The notes beneath the pieces were generated by a model. The model had not been told where the DNA came from. It ran no database searches and worked only from the letters and a program-made list of their open reading frames with translations. Both the position numbers and the translations under genes were made by a program. Below are positions 1-5,910 of a DNA stretch of 6,896 nt, piece after piece (the first letter of the stretch is position 1; every line of letters starts with the position of its first letter). The stretch is from an uncultured Dehalococcoidia bacterium (GTDB lineage: Bacteria; Chloroflexota; Dehalococcoidia; Lucifugimonadales; GCA-2712585): the NCBI GenBank assembly GCA_913052045.1, contig CAJXDJ010000044.1, positions 1 to 6,896 of the forward strand, written 5' to 3'.

Positions 1-3
1 ATA

Positions 4-1305
4 GTGCAATTTATCCCAAATACAAAAGAGGAGGAGAAACAATTGCTGCAGGAAATTGGTGTATCTAATTTTTCGGATTTAGTTGATATAATCCCAGAAC
101 ACCTACGAATAAAAGATAAATTAGGTATAGGTGAACCTTTATCTGAAATGGAAATTAATAAGGAACTTAGAATATTAAGTAATAATAACTGTTTTGAACA
201 TATCCTGTTTTCTGGATGTGGCATCTATGATCATTATATTCCAGTGGCAGTTGATTCGATAAGCAGCCGTTCTGAATTCTATACAGCATATACTCCCTAT
301 CAAGCTGAAGCGAGCCAAGGAACATTACAGGTAGCATATGAATTCCAGTCTCTAATATCCAACTTAATGGGTATGGACGTTGCAAACGACGGCATGTATG
401 ACGGTGCTACGAGCTTAGCTGAGGCAGCACTGATGGCATGTAGGATTACCAAACGCGATGAAATTTACGTGCTCGATACGATCAATCCTGTTTACCGAGA
501 GGTAATTGAAACTTATACACAACCACAAAAACTCAAGATCCACACACTACCATCTAGGAATCCTTTACTCCCTACAACCGCAGCCTGCCTCCTAGTTCAG
601 TACCCTAATTTTCATGGAAATATAGAAGACCTCGCCCTGTACAAAAGACAAACTGAAGATCTGGGGGCTCTTCTAATAGTATCGGCTGACCCGATTGCGA
701 TGGGGATGTTAAAACCCCCAGGTGAATTTGGTGCCGACATAGTGACTGGGGAGGGCCAAGGACTAGGTGTGCCGATAAGCTACGGAGGACCCTACGTAGG
801 GTTGTTTTGCACCAAAAAAAAATATGTTCGCCAAATGCCCGGAAGGATTGTCGGTCGTACAAATGATAGCGATGGGAAAACTGGCTATGTTTTAACCCTG
901 CAAACCCGCGAGCAACATATAAGGAGAGAGAGGGCCACAAGCAATATCTGCACTAGCCAGGCCTTGCTGGCCCTGGCGGCTACCATCACGATGGCAGCCG
1001 TAGGCAAAACCGGATTTCGCCAATTATCTGAGCTAAATTACCACAAAGCTCACTATGCTGCCTCTCTTATTGGAAAGCTTCCTGGATTTTCACTTCCGAT
1101 CCAAGGAGAATTCTTCAACGAATTCGTCGTGAAATGTCCAACCAACCCCTCCAAAATTAATAAACGTCTTCTCGCTAATAAAATAATTGGAGGTTTGGAC
1201 ATCAGCTCTTCAATGCCTGACTGTATGCTTATCGCCGTGACCGAAATGAATACCGCATCCCAAATCACTGCGTTGGTAACAACCCTTGCGGAGTTTGGTT
1301 CATGA
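4..1305 (+). CDS. gcvPA: Glycine dehydrogenase (decarboxylating) subunit 1, P-protein alpha half
   Basis: This is the alpha subunit of the two-subunit P-protein of the glycine cleavage system. With GcvPB it forms the PLP enzyme that decarboxylates glycine and passes the aminomethyl group to the lipoyl arm of GcvH in the cytoplasm. The 433-residue protein has the family's usual length and the expected N-terminus (QFIPNT at residues 2-7). Family blocks include YTAYTPYQAEASQG (93-106), NDGMYDGATSLAEA (128-141), the GEGQGLGVPISYGGPYVG stretch (249-266) and QTREQHIRRERATSNICT (300-317). As expected for the alpha half, I see no HKT-type PLP lysine motif; that lysine is in GcvPB. The GTG start at position 4 fits the family N-terminus, but the ribosome-binding region lies outside the window, so the start is not independently confirmed. 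The stop TGA overlaps the ATG of gcvPB, implying translational coupling. This TGA also shows that TGA is a normal stop in this genome. gcvH and gcvT are not in the window and may lie upstream. Confidence 0.95.
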   Translation: MQFIPNTKEEEKQLLQEIGVSNFSDLVDIIPEHLRIKDKLGIGEPLSEMEINKELRILSNNNCFEHILFSGCGIYDHYIPVAVDSISSRSEFYTAYTPYQAEASQGTLQVAYEFQSLISNLMGMDVANDGMYDGATSLAEAALMACRITKRDEIYVLDTINPVYREVIETYTQPQKLKIHTLPSRNPLLPTTAACLLVQYPNFHGNIEDLALYKRQTEDLGALLIVSADPIAMGMLKPPGEFGADIVTGEGQGLGVPISYGGPYVGLFCTKKKYVRQMPGRIVGRTNDSDGKTGYVLTLQTREQHIRRERATSNICTSQALLALAATITMAAVGKTGFRQLSELNYHKAHYAASLIGKLPGFSLPIQGEFFNEFVVKCPTNPSKINKRLLANKIIGGLDISSSMPDCMLIAVTEMNTASQITALVTTLAEFGS

Positions 1306-2777
1306 ACAACATTCAAGAATTCCAAAGGAAATTGCTCATGGACCGTAGCATCCCCGGAAGAATTGGTTCAATCCTACCTGATCTCGATGTCCCCAAACAA
1401 AATTTGCCGAGACCAGAATTACTCCGCGACAACTTAGATTTTCCAGAATTATCTGAACCGGAAATCGTGCGATACTTTACAAACTTAAGTCGGCTGAATT
1501 TTTCCATAGATACAAACTTTTACCCTCTCGGAAGTTGTACGATGAAATACAACCCAAAAATTAATGACGAAATTGCCTTCTCTCCTGATTATGCTGGACT
1601 TCATCCGAATCAACCCGTCGATGAAGTCCAGGGTGCATTAACAATCCTTTATAGACTTCAAGGATATTTGAGAGAGATCACAGGAATGTCAGGTATAAGC
1701 TTAGCTCCTTTAGCAGGTGCTCAAGGAGAACTTGCTGGTGTGCTGATGATGCGAAGGTATTTGTTGGACAATGGTCAAACTCAACGCCTCAAGATGCTAA
1801 TACCGGATAGTGCACATGGAACCAACCCTGCATCAGCAAAAATGGCCGGTTTTAACGTAGTATCAGTGCCAACTGACGACTCTGGCAATATCGACCTCAA
1901 AGCTCTTCGGGCAGAGACAACAAACGACCTTGCTGGAATTATGATTACACTTCCAAGCACTCTTGGGCTATTTGATCAAAACATAGTCGAGATCTGCCAT
2001 ATCATCCACCAAGCTGGAGGCCTTGTTTATGCCGATGGAGCAAACATGAATGCGCTTCTAGGCCAGGTGAAGATAGGTGCCTTGGGATTTGATCTTATGC
2101 ACCTGAACCTTCATAAAACTTTCAGTACACCTCATGGAGGCGGAGGGCCAGGTGCAGGGCCAGTGGCAGTCAAATCTATATTAGAGCCATATTTACCATC
2201 CCCAATCATAGAGTTCAATCAAGAGTTGGATGAGAAAAGCTACTATCTGAAAAGTCCAAATAAATCTATTGGAAAACTGGCAGCCTTCCATGGAAACTTT
2301 GGAGTGCTAGTAAGAGCATATGTTTATATAAGATCTCTCGGAGACTACGGCCTGAAACAAATTAGCCAAAATGCTGTTTTGAATGCAAACTATATTAAGG
2401 AGCAGTTAAAAGAATATTATAATCTTCCATTCGATAGGAACTGTATGCACGAAGTCGTGTTTTCTGCAACCAAGCACAAGGATAAAGGCGTGAACGGGCT
2501 TTCCATCTCAAAACGATTATTGGACTACGGCTTCCATGCTCCTACCATGTATTTTCCCCTAACTGTTGACGAAGCTCTATTGGTAGAACCCACGGAAACT
2601 GAAAGTAAAGAAACCCTAGATTTATTCATCGAAACAATGAAAACTATTGATCAAGAAGCCCAATCTCAACCAGATCTGGTGCATGATGCCCCACACAATA
2701 CCCCGATTAGAAGGTTGGATGAAGCCAAAGCTGCTCGTCAACCTGATCTTCGATGGTCACGTTCAGAGGAGCCTTAA
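1302..2777 (+). CDS. gcvPB: Glycine dehydrogenase (decarboxylating) subunit 2, P-protein beta half
   Basis: This is the PLP-carrying subunit of glycine decarboxylase, partner of the upstream GcvPA. At 491 residues it is full length for the family. Visible blocks are LGSCTMKYNP (76-85), AGAQGELAG (138-146), PDSAHGTNPASA (168-179) and the cofactor motif NLHKTFSTPHGGGGPG, in which Lys272 is the predicted Schiff-base lysine, followed by the glycine-rich loop. The C-terminal signature APHNTPIRRLDEAKAARQPD (463-482) is intact, so the gene is neither truncated nor frameshifted. The ATG overlaps the gcvPA stop as ATGA and is preceded by GGAG at 1290-1293 with 8 bases of spacing, so coupled translation is likely. 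The reading frame runs directly into a cupin gene. Confidence 0.96.
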   Translation: MNNIQEFQRKLLMDRSIPGRIGSILPDLDVPKQNLPRPELLRDNLDFPELSEPEIVRYFTNLSRLNFSIDTNFYPLGSCTMKYNPKINDEIAFSPDYAGLHPNQPVDEVQGALTILYRLQGYLREITGMSGISLAPLAGAQGELAGVLMMRRYLLDNGQTQRLKMLIPDSAHGTNPASAKMAGFNVVSVPTDDSGNIDLKALRAETTNDLAGIMITLPSTLGLFDQNIVEICHIIHQAGGLVYADGANMNALLGQVKIGALGFDLMHLNLHKTFSTPHGGGGPGAGPVAVKSILEPYLPSPIIEFNQELDEKSYYLKSPNKSIGKLAAFHGNFGVLVRAYVYIRSLGDYGLKQISQNAVLNANYIKEQLKEYYNLPFDRNCMHEVVFSATKHKDKGVNGLSISKRLLDYGFHAPTMYFPLTVDEALLVEPTETESKETLDLFIETMKTIDQEAQSQPDLVHDAPHNTPIRRLDEAKAARQPDLRWSRSEEP

Positions 2778-3168
2778 TCTGACGATAGTTGATCATAAAT
2801 CTGCTCCTGAATTGCCTTGGAGACCTCGCTACAGAGTGTGGTCCATAACCGGGTTAAATACGGTCAAGAATCCTGTCGACTGCACACTGCATTACAGCAA
2901 GATAGAGCCCGACGCAGGGGCACCATTGCATACCCATACCGTTGACGAATTAATAACGGTCCTCGACGGGTGTTTAGAAGGATCAATTGGGGGGAAGAAA
3001 CAAATTGTGCTAACCAACCAAACTATGGTTATACCTAAAGGAAAACCTCATGGATTCAAAGGGATTGGACCCGACACCACAGCGACATTAGTCTTTTTCC
3101 CTTGCAAAGACGGCTCTCAAGGCACTGTCTACTTAGAAGGAGCTCCCCCGGAAATTTATAAAAAATAA
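2719..3168 (+). CDS. Small single-domain cupin protein
   Basis: This is a single-domain cupin, about 130-150 residues, of the quercetin-2,3-dioxygenase-like superfamily; its substrate is unknown. Counting from the ATG at 2719, it shows the first cupin motif as HTHTVDE (His71, His73, Glu77) followed by LITVLDG. The second motif is PKGKPHGF with His111. These three His and one Glu form the usual mononuclear metal site, so it probably binds Fe, Mn, Ni or Zn. No signal peptide or membrane segment is seen, so it is likely cytoplasmic. The start is uncertain. ATG 2719 overlaps the end of gcvPB by 59 bases, and residues 1-20 look like an out-of-frame shadow of gcvPB. Recognisable cupin-like sequence begins near 2782 (TIVDHKSAPELPWRP). 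A strong Shine-Dalgarno (2765-2771) sits in front of a CTG at 2779, which would give 129 residues. It is probably cotranscribed with gcvPAB, but a role in glycine metabolism is not shown. Confidence 0.85.
   Translation: MKPKLLVNLIFDGHVQRSLNLTIVDHKSAPELPWRPRYRVWSITGLNTVKNPVDCTLHYSKIEPDAGAPLHTHTVDELITVLDGCLEGSIGGKKQIVLTNQTMVIPKGKPHGFKGIGPDTTATLVFFPCKDGSQGTVYLEGAPPEIYKK
2765..2771 (+). promoter_or_regulatory. Ribosome binding site AGAGGAG, start-deciding for the cupin gene
   Basis: AGAGGAG is a near-ideal Shine-Dalgarno sequence inside the last codons of gcvPB. No ATG, GTG or TTG in the cupin frame follows at a suitable distance. The first plausible in-frame codons are CTG at 2779 (7 bases of spacing) and ATA at 2785. 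This suggests either a rare non-ATG start for the cupin or chance similarity within the gcvPB tail codons (Ser-Glu-Glu). The placement just before recognisable cupin sequence favours use. Confidence 0.45.
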
Positions 3169-3290
3169 CTGGTGTCTTCATTTTATTGCCCTTTTTACGA
3201 TGGATCCTCCCAAATTGCCCCTTCTTCCGCTAGATGGTCTGTTCGGTGTAGGATTAGCGAACATTACACTTAACTAAAGGAACTCGACTT
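3169..3290 (+). other. 122-base intergenic spacer before the selenoprotein gene
   Basis: This is the longest non-coding gap on the plus strand. It has a pyrimidine-rich first half. It contains no convincing rho-independent terminator hairpin, no strong sigma-70 promoter and no repeat. A 25-codon reading frame (3200-3277) lacks a Shine-Dalgarno and is not called. The peroxiredoxin ribosome-binding site is at its end. The gap could hold a separate promoter for the peroxiredoxin, but none can be asserted. Confidence 0.5.
3276..3282 (+). promoter_or_regulatory. Ribosome binding site of the peroxiredoxin gene
   Basis: AAAGGAA lies 8 bases before the ATG at 3291, which fixes the start of a gene whose frame is interrupted by TGA. 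The intact initiation site argues that the reading frame is translated and is not a decayed remnant. Confidence 0.7.
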
Positions 3291-3752
3291 ATGATAATAA
3301 AAAAAGGCAGCCTAGCCCCGGATTTTAATTTAACGGATCAAAATGGCGAAAAAATAACCCTAAGCCAATACAAGGGGGACAAAGATGTAATCCTCTCTTG
3401 GCACATTTTTGATTTTACAGGAGGTTGAACTAACCAGGTCTCTTCATTTAACCGCTTTGTCGGTTCCTTTGAGGAGATTTCTTCCCAGGTTCTGGGAATT
3501 AGTACTGACAGTCAGCACTCGCACCGTGCATGGTCTAACGCACTGGGGGGTGTAAAATATCCACTACTAGCCGATTTTTACCCACAAGGAGAAATGACAA
3601 ATTCGTACGGTCTCTTAAATAAGAAAACCGGAGCTCCATTGAGGGCAATAGTAATAGTAGATAAAAAGGGTATAGTACAGTTCAGTAAGGAATACCCGCC
3701 AGGTTCTATTCCAGATCCCAGCAGTATACTAAAATTATTGGCAGCCTTTTAA
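3291..3752 (+). CDS. AhpE-like one-cysteine-type peroxiredoxin with predicted selenocysteine at the peroxidatic position
   Basis: This is a predicted 153-residue thioredoxin-fold peroxiredoxin (AhpC/TSA superfamily) that would reduce hydroperoxides in the cytoplasm. The frame is open from ATG 3291 to TAA 3750 except for a single TGA (3426-3428) at codon 46. That codon falls at the peroxidatic Cys of the TxxC motif, read as T43-G-G-U46-T-N-Q. Residues on both sides follow the family: APDFNLTDQNG (9-19), STDSQHSHRAW (71-81), YPLLADFYPQGE (90-101), the conserved active-site Arg at 118 (PLRA) and IVDKKGIVQF (122-131). Length, the LLADF-P-G-YG block and the C-terminus match the mycobacterial AhpE subgroup from memory. 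There is no Cys codon anywhere, so no resolving Cys exists and reduction would need an external thiol or partner. The Pro usual seven residues before the catalytic residue is Ile39. A SECIS-like hairpin follows the TGA. Alternatives are a Cys-to-stop sequencing error or a recent nonsense mutation. The gap to trmI is 25 bases. Confidence 0.88.
3426..3428 (+). other. In-frame TGA codon predicted to encode selenocysteine (Sec46)
   Basis: The TGA sits in the peroxiredoxin frame exactly where the peroxidatic Cys of the TxxC motif belongs, with uninterrupted family sequence before and after. Replacement of a catalytic redox Cys by Sec is the normal pattern in bacterial selenoproteins, and Sec-containing peroxiredoxins are an established class (for example PrxU of Eubacterium acidaminophilum). 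gcvPA ends at a TGA, so recoding here would be local and not a genome-wide code change. Confidence 0.83.
3436..3480 (+). promoter_or_regulatory. Predicted bacterial SECIS element (SelB-binding hairpin)
   Basis: Just after the TGA, bases 3436-3446 pair with 3470-3480 over 11 consecutive pairs, three of them G-U. A small asymmetric internal loop follows (3447-3449 opposite 3466-3469). Then comes a perfect 5-bp stem, AACCG 3450-3454 with CGGTT 3461-3465, closed by the hexaloop CTTTGT. The upper stem starts 21 nucleotides after the TGA, inside the known spacing range for bacterial SECIS hairpins. If the top G-C pair is open, the loop is GCTTTGTC with G first, as the bacterial consensus prefers. 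The element lies within the coding sequence, as bacterial SECIS elements do. Pairing was done by eye with no energy calculation. Confidence 0.75.
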
Positions 3753-3777
3753 TCAGTCGCTTACATCCCTAATTTCT

Positions 3778-4596
3778 GTGCCAAAGCAAAGCCTAAAAAA
3801 TGATCTAATAGACGATCTATTTAAAGAAGGCGATCTAGCAATGCTGATCGACCGCAAAGGGCGACGCTACATGATAACTCTCACCGTTGGAAGTGAATTT
3901 CACTCTCACTTAGGCTATATAGAACACAATAACATTTTGGGACGCAAACAGGGCGAATGGTGCAAAACTACTAAGGGACATATTCTTCTAATTTTAAAGC
4001 CTACATTAAGTGACTATGTTTTAAATATGAAGCGAGAAACACAAGTAATTTATCCAAAAGATATTGGGTTGATTATCATGCTCGCTGACATTTTCCCCGG
4101 GGCCAAAGTAGTAGAAGCTGGCTTTGGGTCAGGTGCGTTGACCCTGGGTTTATTGAGATCCACCGGCAACTCCGGATCTGTTACATCCTATGAATTACGA
4201 AGGAATCAAGCTACTAAGGCTCTGAAGAACATATCTCCATTCATGAAGGACATGGACAATCTAACGATAAAATATGGTGATATTTACGAGCAGTTAGACG
4301 AAACCAACGTGGACAGATTAGTTCTCGACGTACCAGAGCCATGGAATGTCGTTCCTCATGCCACAAGCATACTTCTACCTGGTGGCATCTTCCTTAGTTT
4401 TCTACCCACCGTATTACAGGTGCACAAATTGGTCGAAGAACTTACTAATCAGACCTCCTTTCAACTAATCGAAACCATAGAAACCCTCCTGCGGCCTTGG
4501 CATGTCACACAGAAAAGCATGAGACCCACACACCGCATGGTCGCCCACACTGGATTTATCACTACTGCTCGTCTATGTTCTCCACGACCCAGATAG
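3778..4596 (+). CDS. trmI: tRNA (adenine(58)-N1)-methyltransferase TrmI
   Basis: This SAM-dependent enzyme forms m1A58 in the T-loop of tRNAs and normally works as a homotetramer in the cytoplasm. The 272-residue protein carries the small N-terminal barrel domain (EGDLAMLIDRKGRRY, 17-31) and the linker block PTLSDYVLNMKR...YPKD (75-95). The Rossmann-type methyltransferase domain has motif I VEAGFGSGALT (112-122), the ribose-binding acidic residue Glu139 and Asp167. The catalytic LVLDVPEPW block (181-189) and the C-terminal RPTHRMVAHTGFI (249-261) are intact. The start is GTG at 3778, with no clear Shine-Dalgarno. The alternative ATG at 3841 has a better AAGAAGG before it but would remove the conserved GD-x-DRKGR strand, so the GTG is preferred. 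It follows the peroxiredoxin by 25 bases and is likely on the same transcript. The resemblance is to the actinobacterial and Thermus TrmI type. Confidence 0.93.
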   Translation: MPKQSLKNDLIDDLFKEGDLAMLIDRKGRRYMITLTVGSEFHSHLGYIEHNNILGRKQGEWCKTTKGHILLILKPTLSDYVLNMKRETQVIYPKDIGLIIMLADIFPGAKVVEAGFGSGALTLGLLRSTGNSGSVTSYELRRNQATKALKNISPFMKDMDNLTIKYGDIYEQLDETNVDRLVLDVPEPWNVVPHATSILLPGGIFLSFLPTVLQVHKLVEELTNQTSFQLIETIETLLRPWHVTQKSMRPTHRMVAHTGFITTARLCSPRPR

Positions 4597-4618
4597 CCAA
4601 ATCATTACCATAAAAACT

Positions 4619-5848
4619 TCACATCCATGTGTCAGGCAATTCCAATCTCACATGAGGATATTTGCCTTCTAGTAAAGGCATGTGTGATTCTGTCAACATT
4701 GGTATTGGAAGCTCTTTGAGAACCGGCATTTCTTCAAACCCCAATTGACGACACCATAGCGCTGCATTCGAAACATTCTTCCCTTGGATTAATACTTTGA
4801 AGTCACCAAATCCTTCTGCGCTCACCAAGTCCAACATAGAAAACCTGTTGGCCAACTTCGTGTGGCTATCAATATCCATGGCTTGCAATAGCCTTAAAAA
4901 ATACGGCAACCCCAAATTAGTCAAAAACTCGCGTTGCGAAAGATATCCTTTATTAACAAATCCCTGTCCTAACCCACACTTTGTTAACGTCGTATAGTTT
5001 ACCTGAGATGTGATGTCTTGATTCCCAATATGCAGATAGGGATTATTTGTTTGTACATGCCGATAAAAACATGTCAATGTTCCCTGGCTTTTACTTTCTG
5101 AGTAAATCTCTCCCGCCACACCACCGTAATCAACAGTGATGATATATCCTCGTTTCAGTATTCGTGATACATCCTTAATCCATCTGCAAGCGTTCAAGTT
5201 TACTTCAAACACATGACCTTCGTTTAATTTAATTCCAGGTTGATCAAAGTGGGCATTTAATTCTTGGGTAGAAAGGGCACCTCCCTTTTCCACAAATACA
5301 CCCTCCCTGAGTGTGACGTAGAGTTCCTGGAGTACGCCTTTTTTCATCTGCACTCTGTGAACAGGGAACGAATCTATCAATTCGTTTGACAGAACGCACC
5401 CTTCAATTCCCAGCCCTTGGTATTCTGCTATGTCCGAATACGATATTGATTTCCGGTGGGTGTTTCTTTCGATCTTACTCTGTTCACTTTTATCAATACA
5501 AACATATTCCACATTATTAGAAAAATCTTCAGGCAAGTACTGTAGATATTGCGTTAAATCGCGCTTTAGCAAGCCATTCCCAGATCCAACTTCAACTATA
5601 GTAAATGGTTTAGGACGGCCCATAAGCTGCCACATCTGAAAGAGCTGAACAGAAATTAATCCCCCGAAAATCGGATGAGTACTGGGAGAGGTGTAATAAT
5701 CACCTGAAGTACCTATCGGGCTCGCCTTAGTATAATAACCCCCACCTGGCCCATAAAGCGCCTTCTCCATGAACTCAGCGAAGGTAATTTGGCCTTGTTC
5801 CTGAATGCTACTCCGTATTACATCTTCAACCGAGCCGTACAAGCGCAC
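4619..5848 (-). CDS. MidA/NDUFAF7-family SAM-dependent methyltransferase (DUF185/COG1565)
   Basis: This is a class I SAM-dependent methyltransferase of the MidA/NDUFAF7 family. The eukaryotic members methylate an Arg of the complex I subunit NDUFS2 during assembly; the substrate of bacterial members is largely unknown. The 409-residue protein shows the family blocks in order: ITFAEFMEKALYGPGGGYY (21-39), SGDYYTSP (48-55), SAM motif I FTIVEVGSGNG (82-92), LSNELIDSFPVHRV (153-166), TVDYGG (238-243), GTLTCFYRH (256-264) and DITSQVNYT (278-286). The GTG at 5848-5846 is the first start after an in-frame TAG (5857-5855) and keeps the whole conserved N-terminus. Its Shine-Dalgarno is weak. Upstream in the same frame is a 17-codon run with a much better initiation site, so the true start or the integrity of the 5' end deserves checking. 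It is convergent with trmI across 22 bases and lies downstream of citrate synthase. Confidence 0.92.
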   Translation of the reverse strand: MRLYGSVEDVIRSSIQEQGQITFAEFMEKALYGPGGGYYTKASPIGTSGDYYTSPSTHPIFGGLISVQLFQMWQLMGRPKPFTIVEVGSGNGLLKRDLTQYLQYLPEDFSNNVEYVCIDKSEQSKIERNTHRKSISYSDIAEYQGLGIEGCVLSNELIDSFPVHRVQMKKGVLQELYVTLREGVFVEKGGALSTQELNAHFDQPGIKLNEGHVFEVNLNACRWIKDVSRILKRGYIITVDYGGVAGEIYSESKSQGTLTCFYRHVQTNNPYLHIGNQDITSQVNYTTLTKCGLGQGFVNKGYLSQREFLTNLGLPYFLRLLQAMDIDSHTKLANRFSMLDLVSAEGFGDFKVLIQGKNVSNAALWCRQLGFEEMPVLKELPIPMLTESHMPLLEGKYPHVRLELPDTWM

Positions 5849-5854
5849 TCCATA

Positions 5855-5908
5855 CTAACCAAGGTCATCCAATACCGCGCGATCTACCTGTTTAGACTTG
5901 TCGGACAT
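5855..5908 (-). other. 17-codon reading frame upstream of and in frame with the MidA gene, ending in amber TAG
   Basis: An ATG at 5908-5906, two bases after the citrate synthase stop, has a good Shine-Dalgarno (AAGAGGAA, complement of 5915-5922, 6 bases of spacing). It opens the frame MSDKSKQVDRAVLDDLG and then meets TAG at 5857-5855. After TAG come TAT GGA and the apparent GTG start of the methyltransferase, all in one frame. It may be a short leader peptide coupling translation, the disrupted true N-terminus of the methyltransferase, or a sequence error at the TAG. I do not recognise the peptide. Confidence 0.4.
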
Positions 5909-5910
5909 CA

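Noticed and set aside
605..940. Antisense reading frames over gcvPA, and similar ones over gcvPB, the methyltransferase and citrate synthase (for example 6229-6669 plus)
   Set aside because: Each lies entirely opposite a confidently identified gene, with no recognisable protein family features.
3242..3270. Possible sigma-70 promoter (TTCGGT, 17 bases, TACACT) before the peroxiredoxin
   Set aside because: The -35 box matches the consensus at only two or three positions. The spacing is good, but the evidence is too weak to call.
3200..3277. 25-codon frame starting MDPPKLPLL, ending just before the peroxiredoxin
   Set aside because: It has no Shine-Dalgarno, a low-complexity Leu/Pro composition and no recognisable family. 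A frame of this length is expected by chance.
3426..3428. Genome-wide reassignment of TGA to a sense codon (code 4 or 25)
   Set aside because: gcvPA ends at TGA (1303-1305) exactly at its family C-terminus in an ATGA overlap, and no other gene in the window has an internal TGA.
3291..3752. Peroxiredoxin as a pseudogene
   Set aside because: There is only one stop, precisely at the catalytic Cys codon, with an intact ribosome-binding site, an intact downstream half and a SECIS-like hairpin. Random decay is unlikely to hit that codon first, though a base-calling error is not excluded.
4597..4631. Bidirectional terminator between the convergent genes, including the inverted repeat CACAT-CC-ATGTG at 4620-4631
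   Set aside because: The repeat has a two-base loop and lies inside the last codons of the methyltransferase gene. There is no GC-rich stem with a T-run in the 22-base gap.
5855..5857. TAG as a pyrrolysine codon
   Set aside because: It lies outside any conserved methyltransferase region, and nothing in the window suggests pyl genes or a methylamine methyltransferase.
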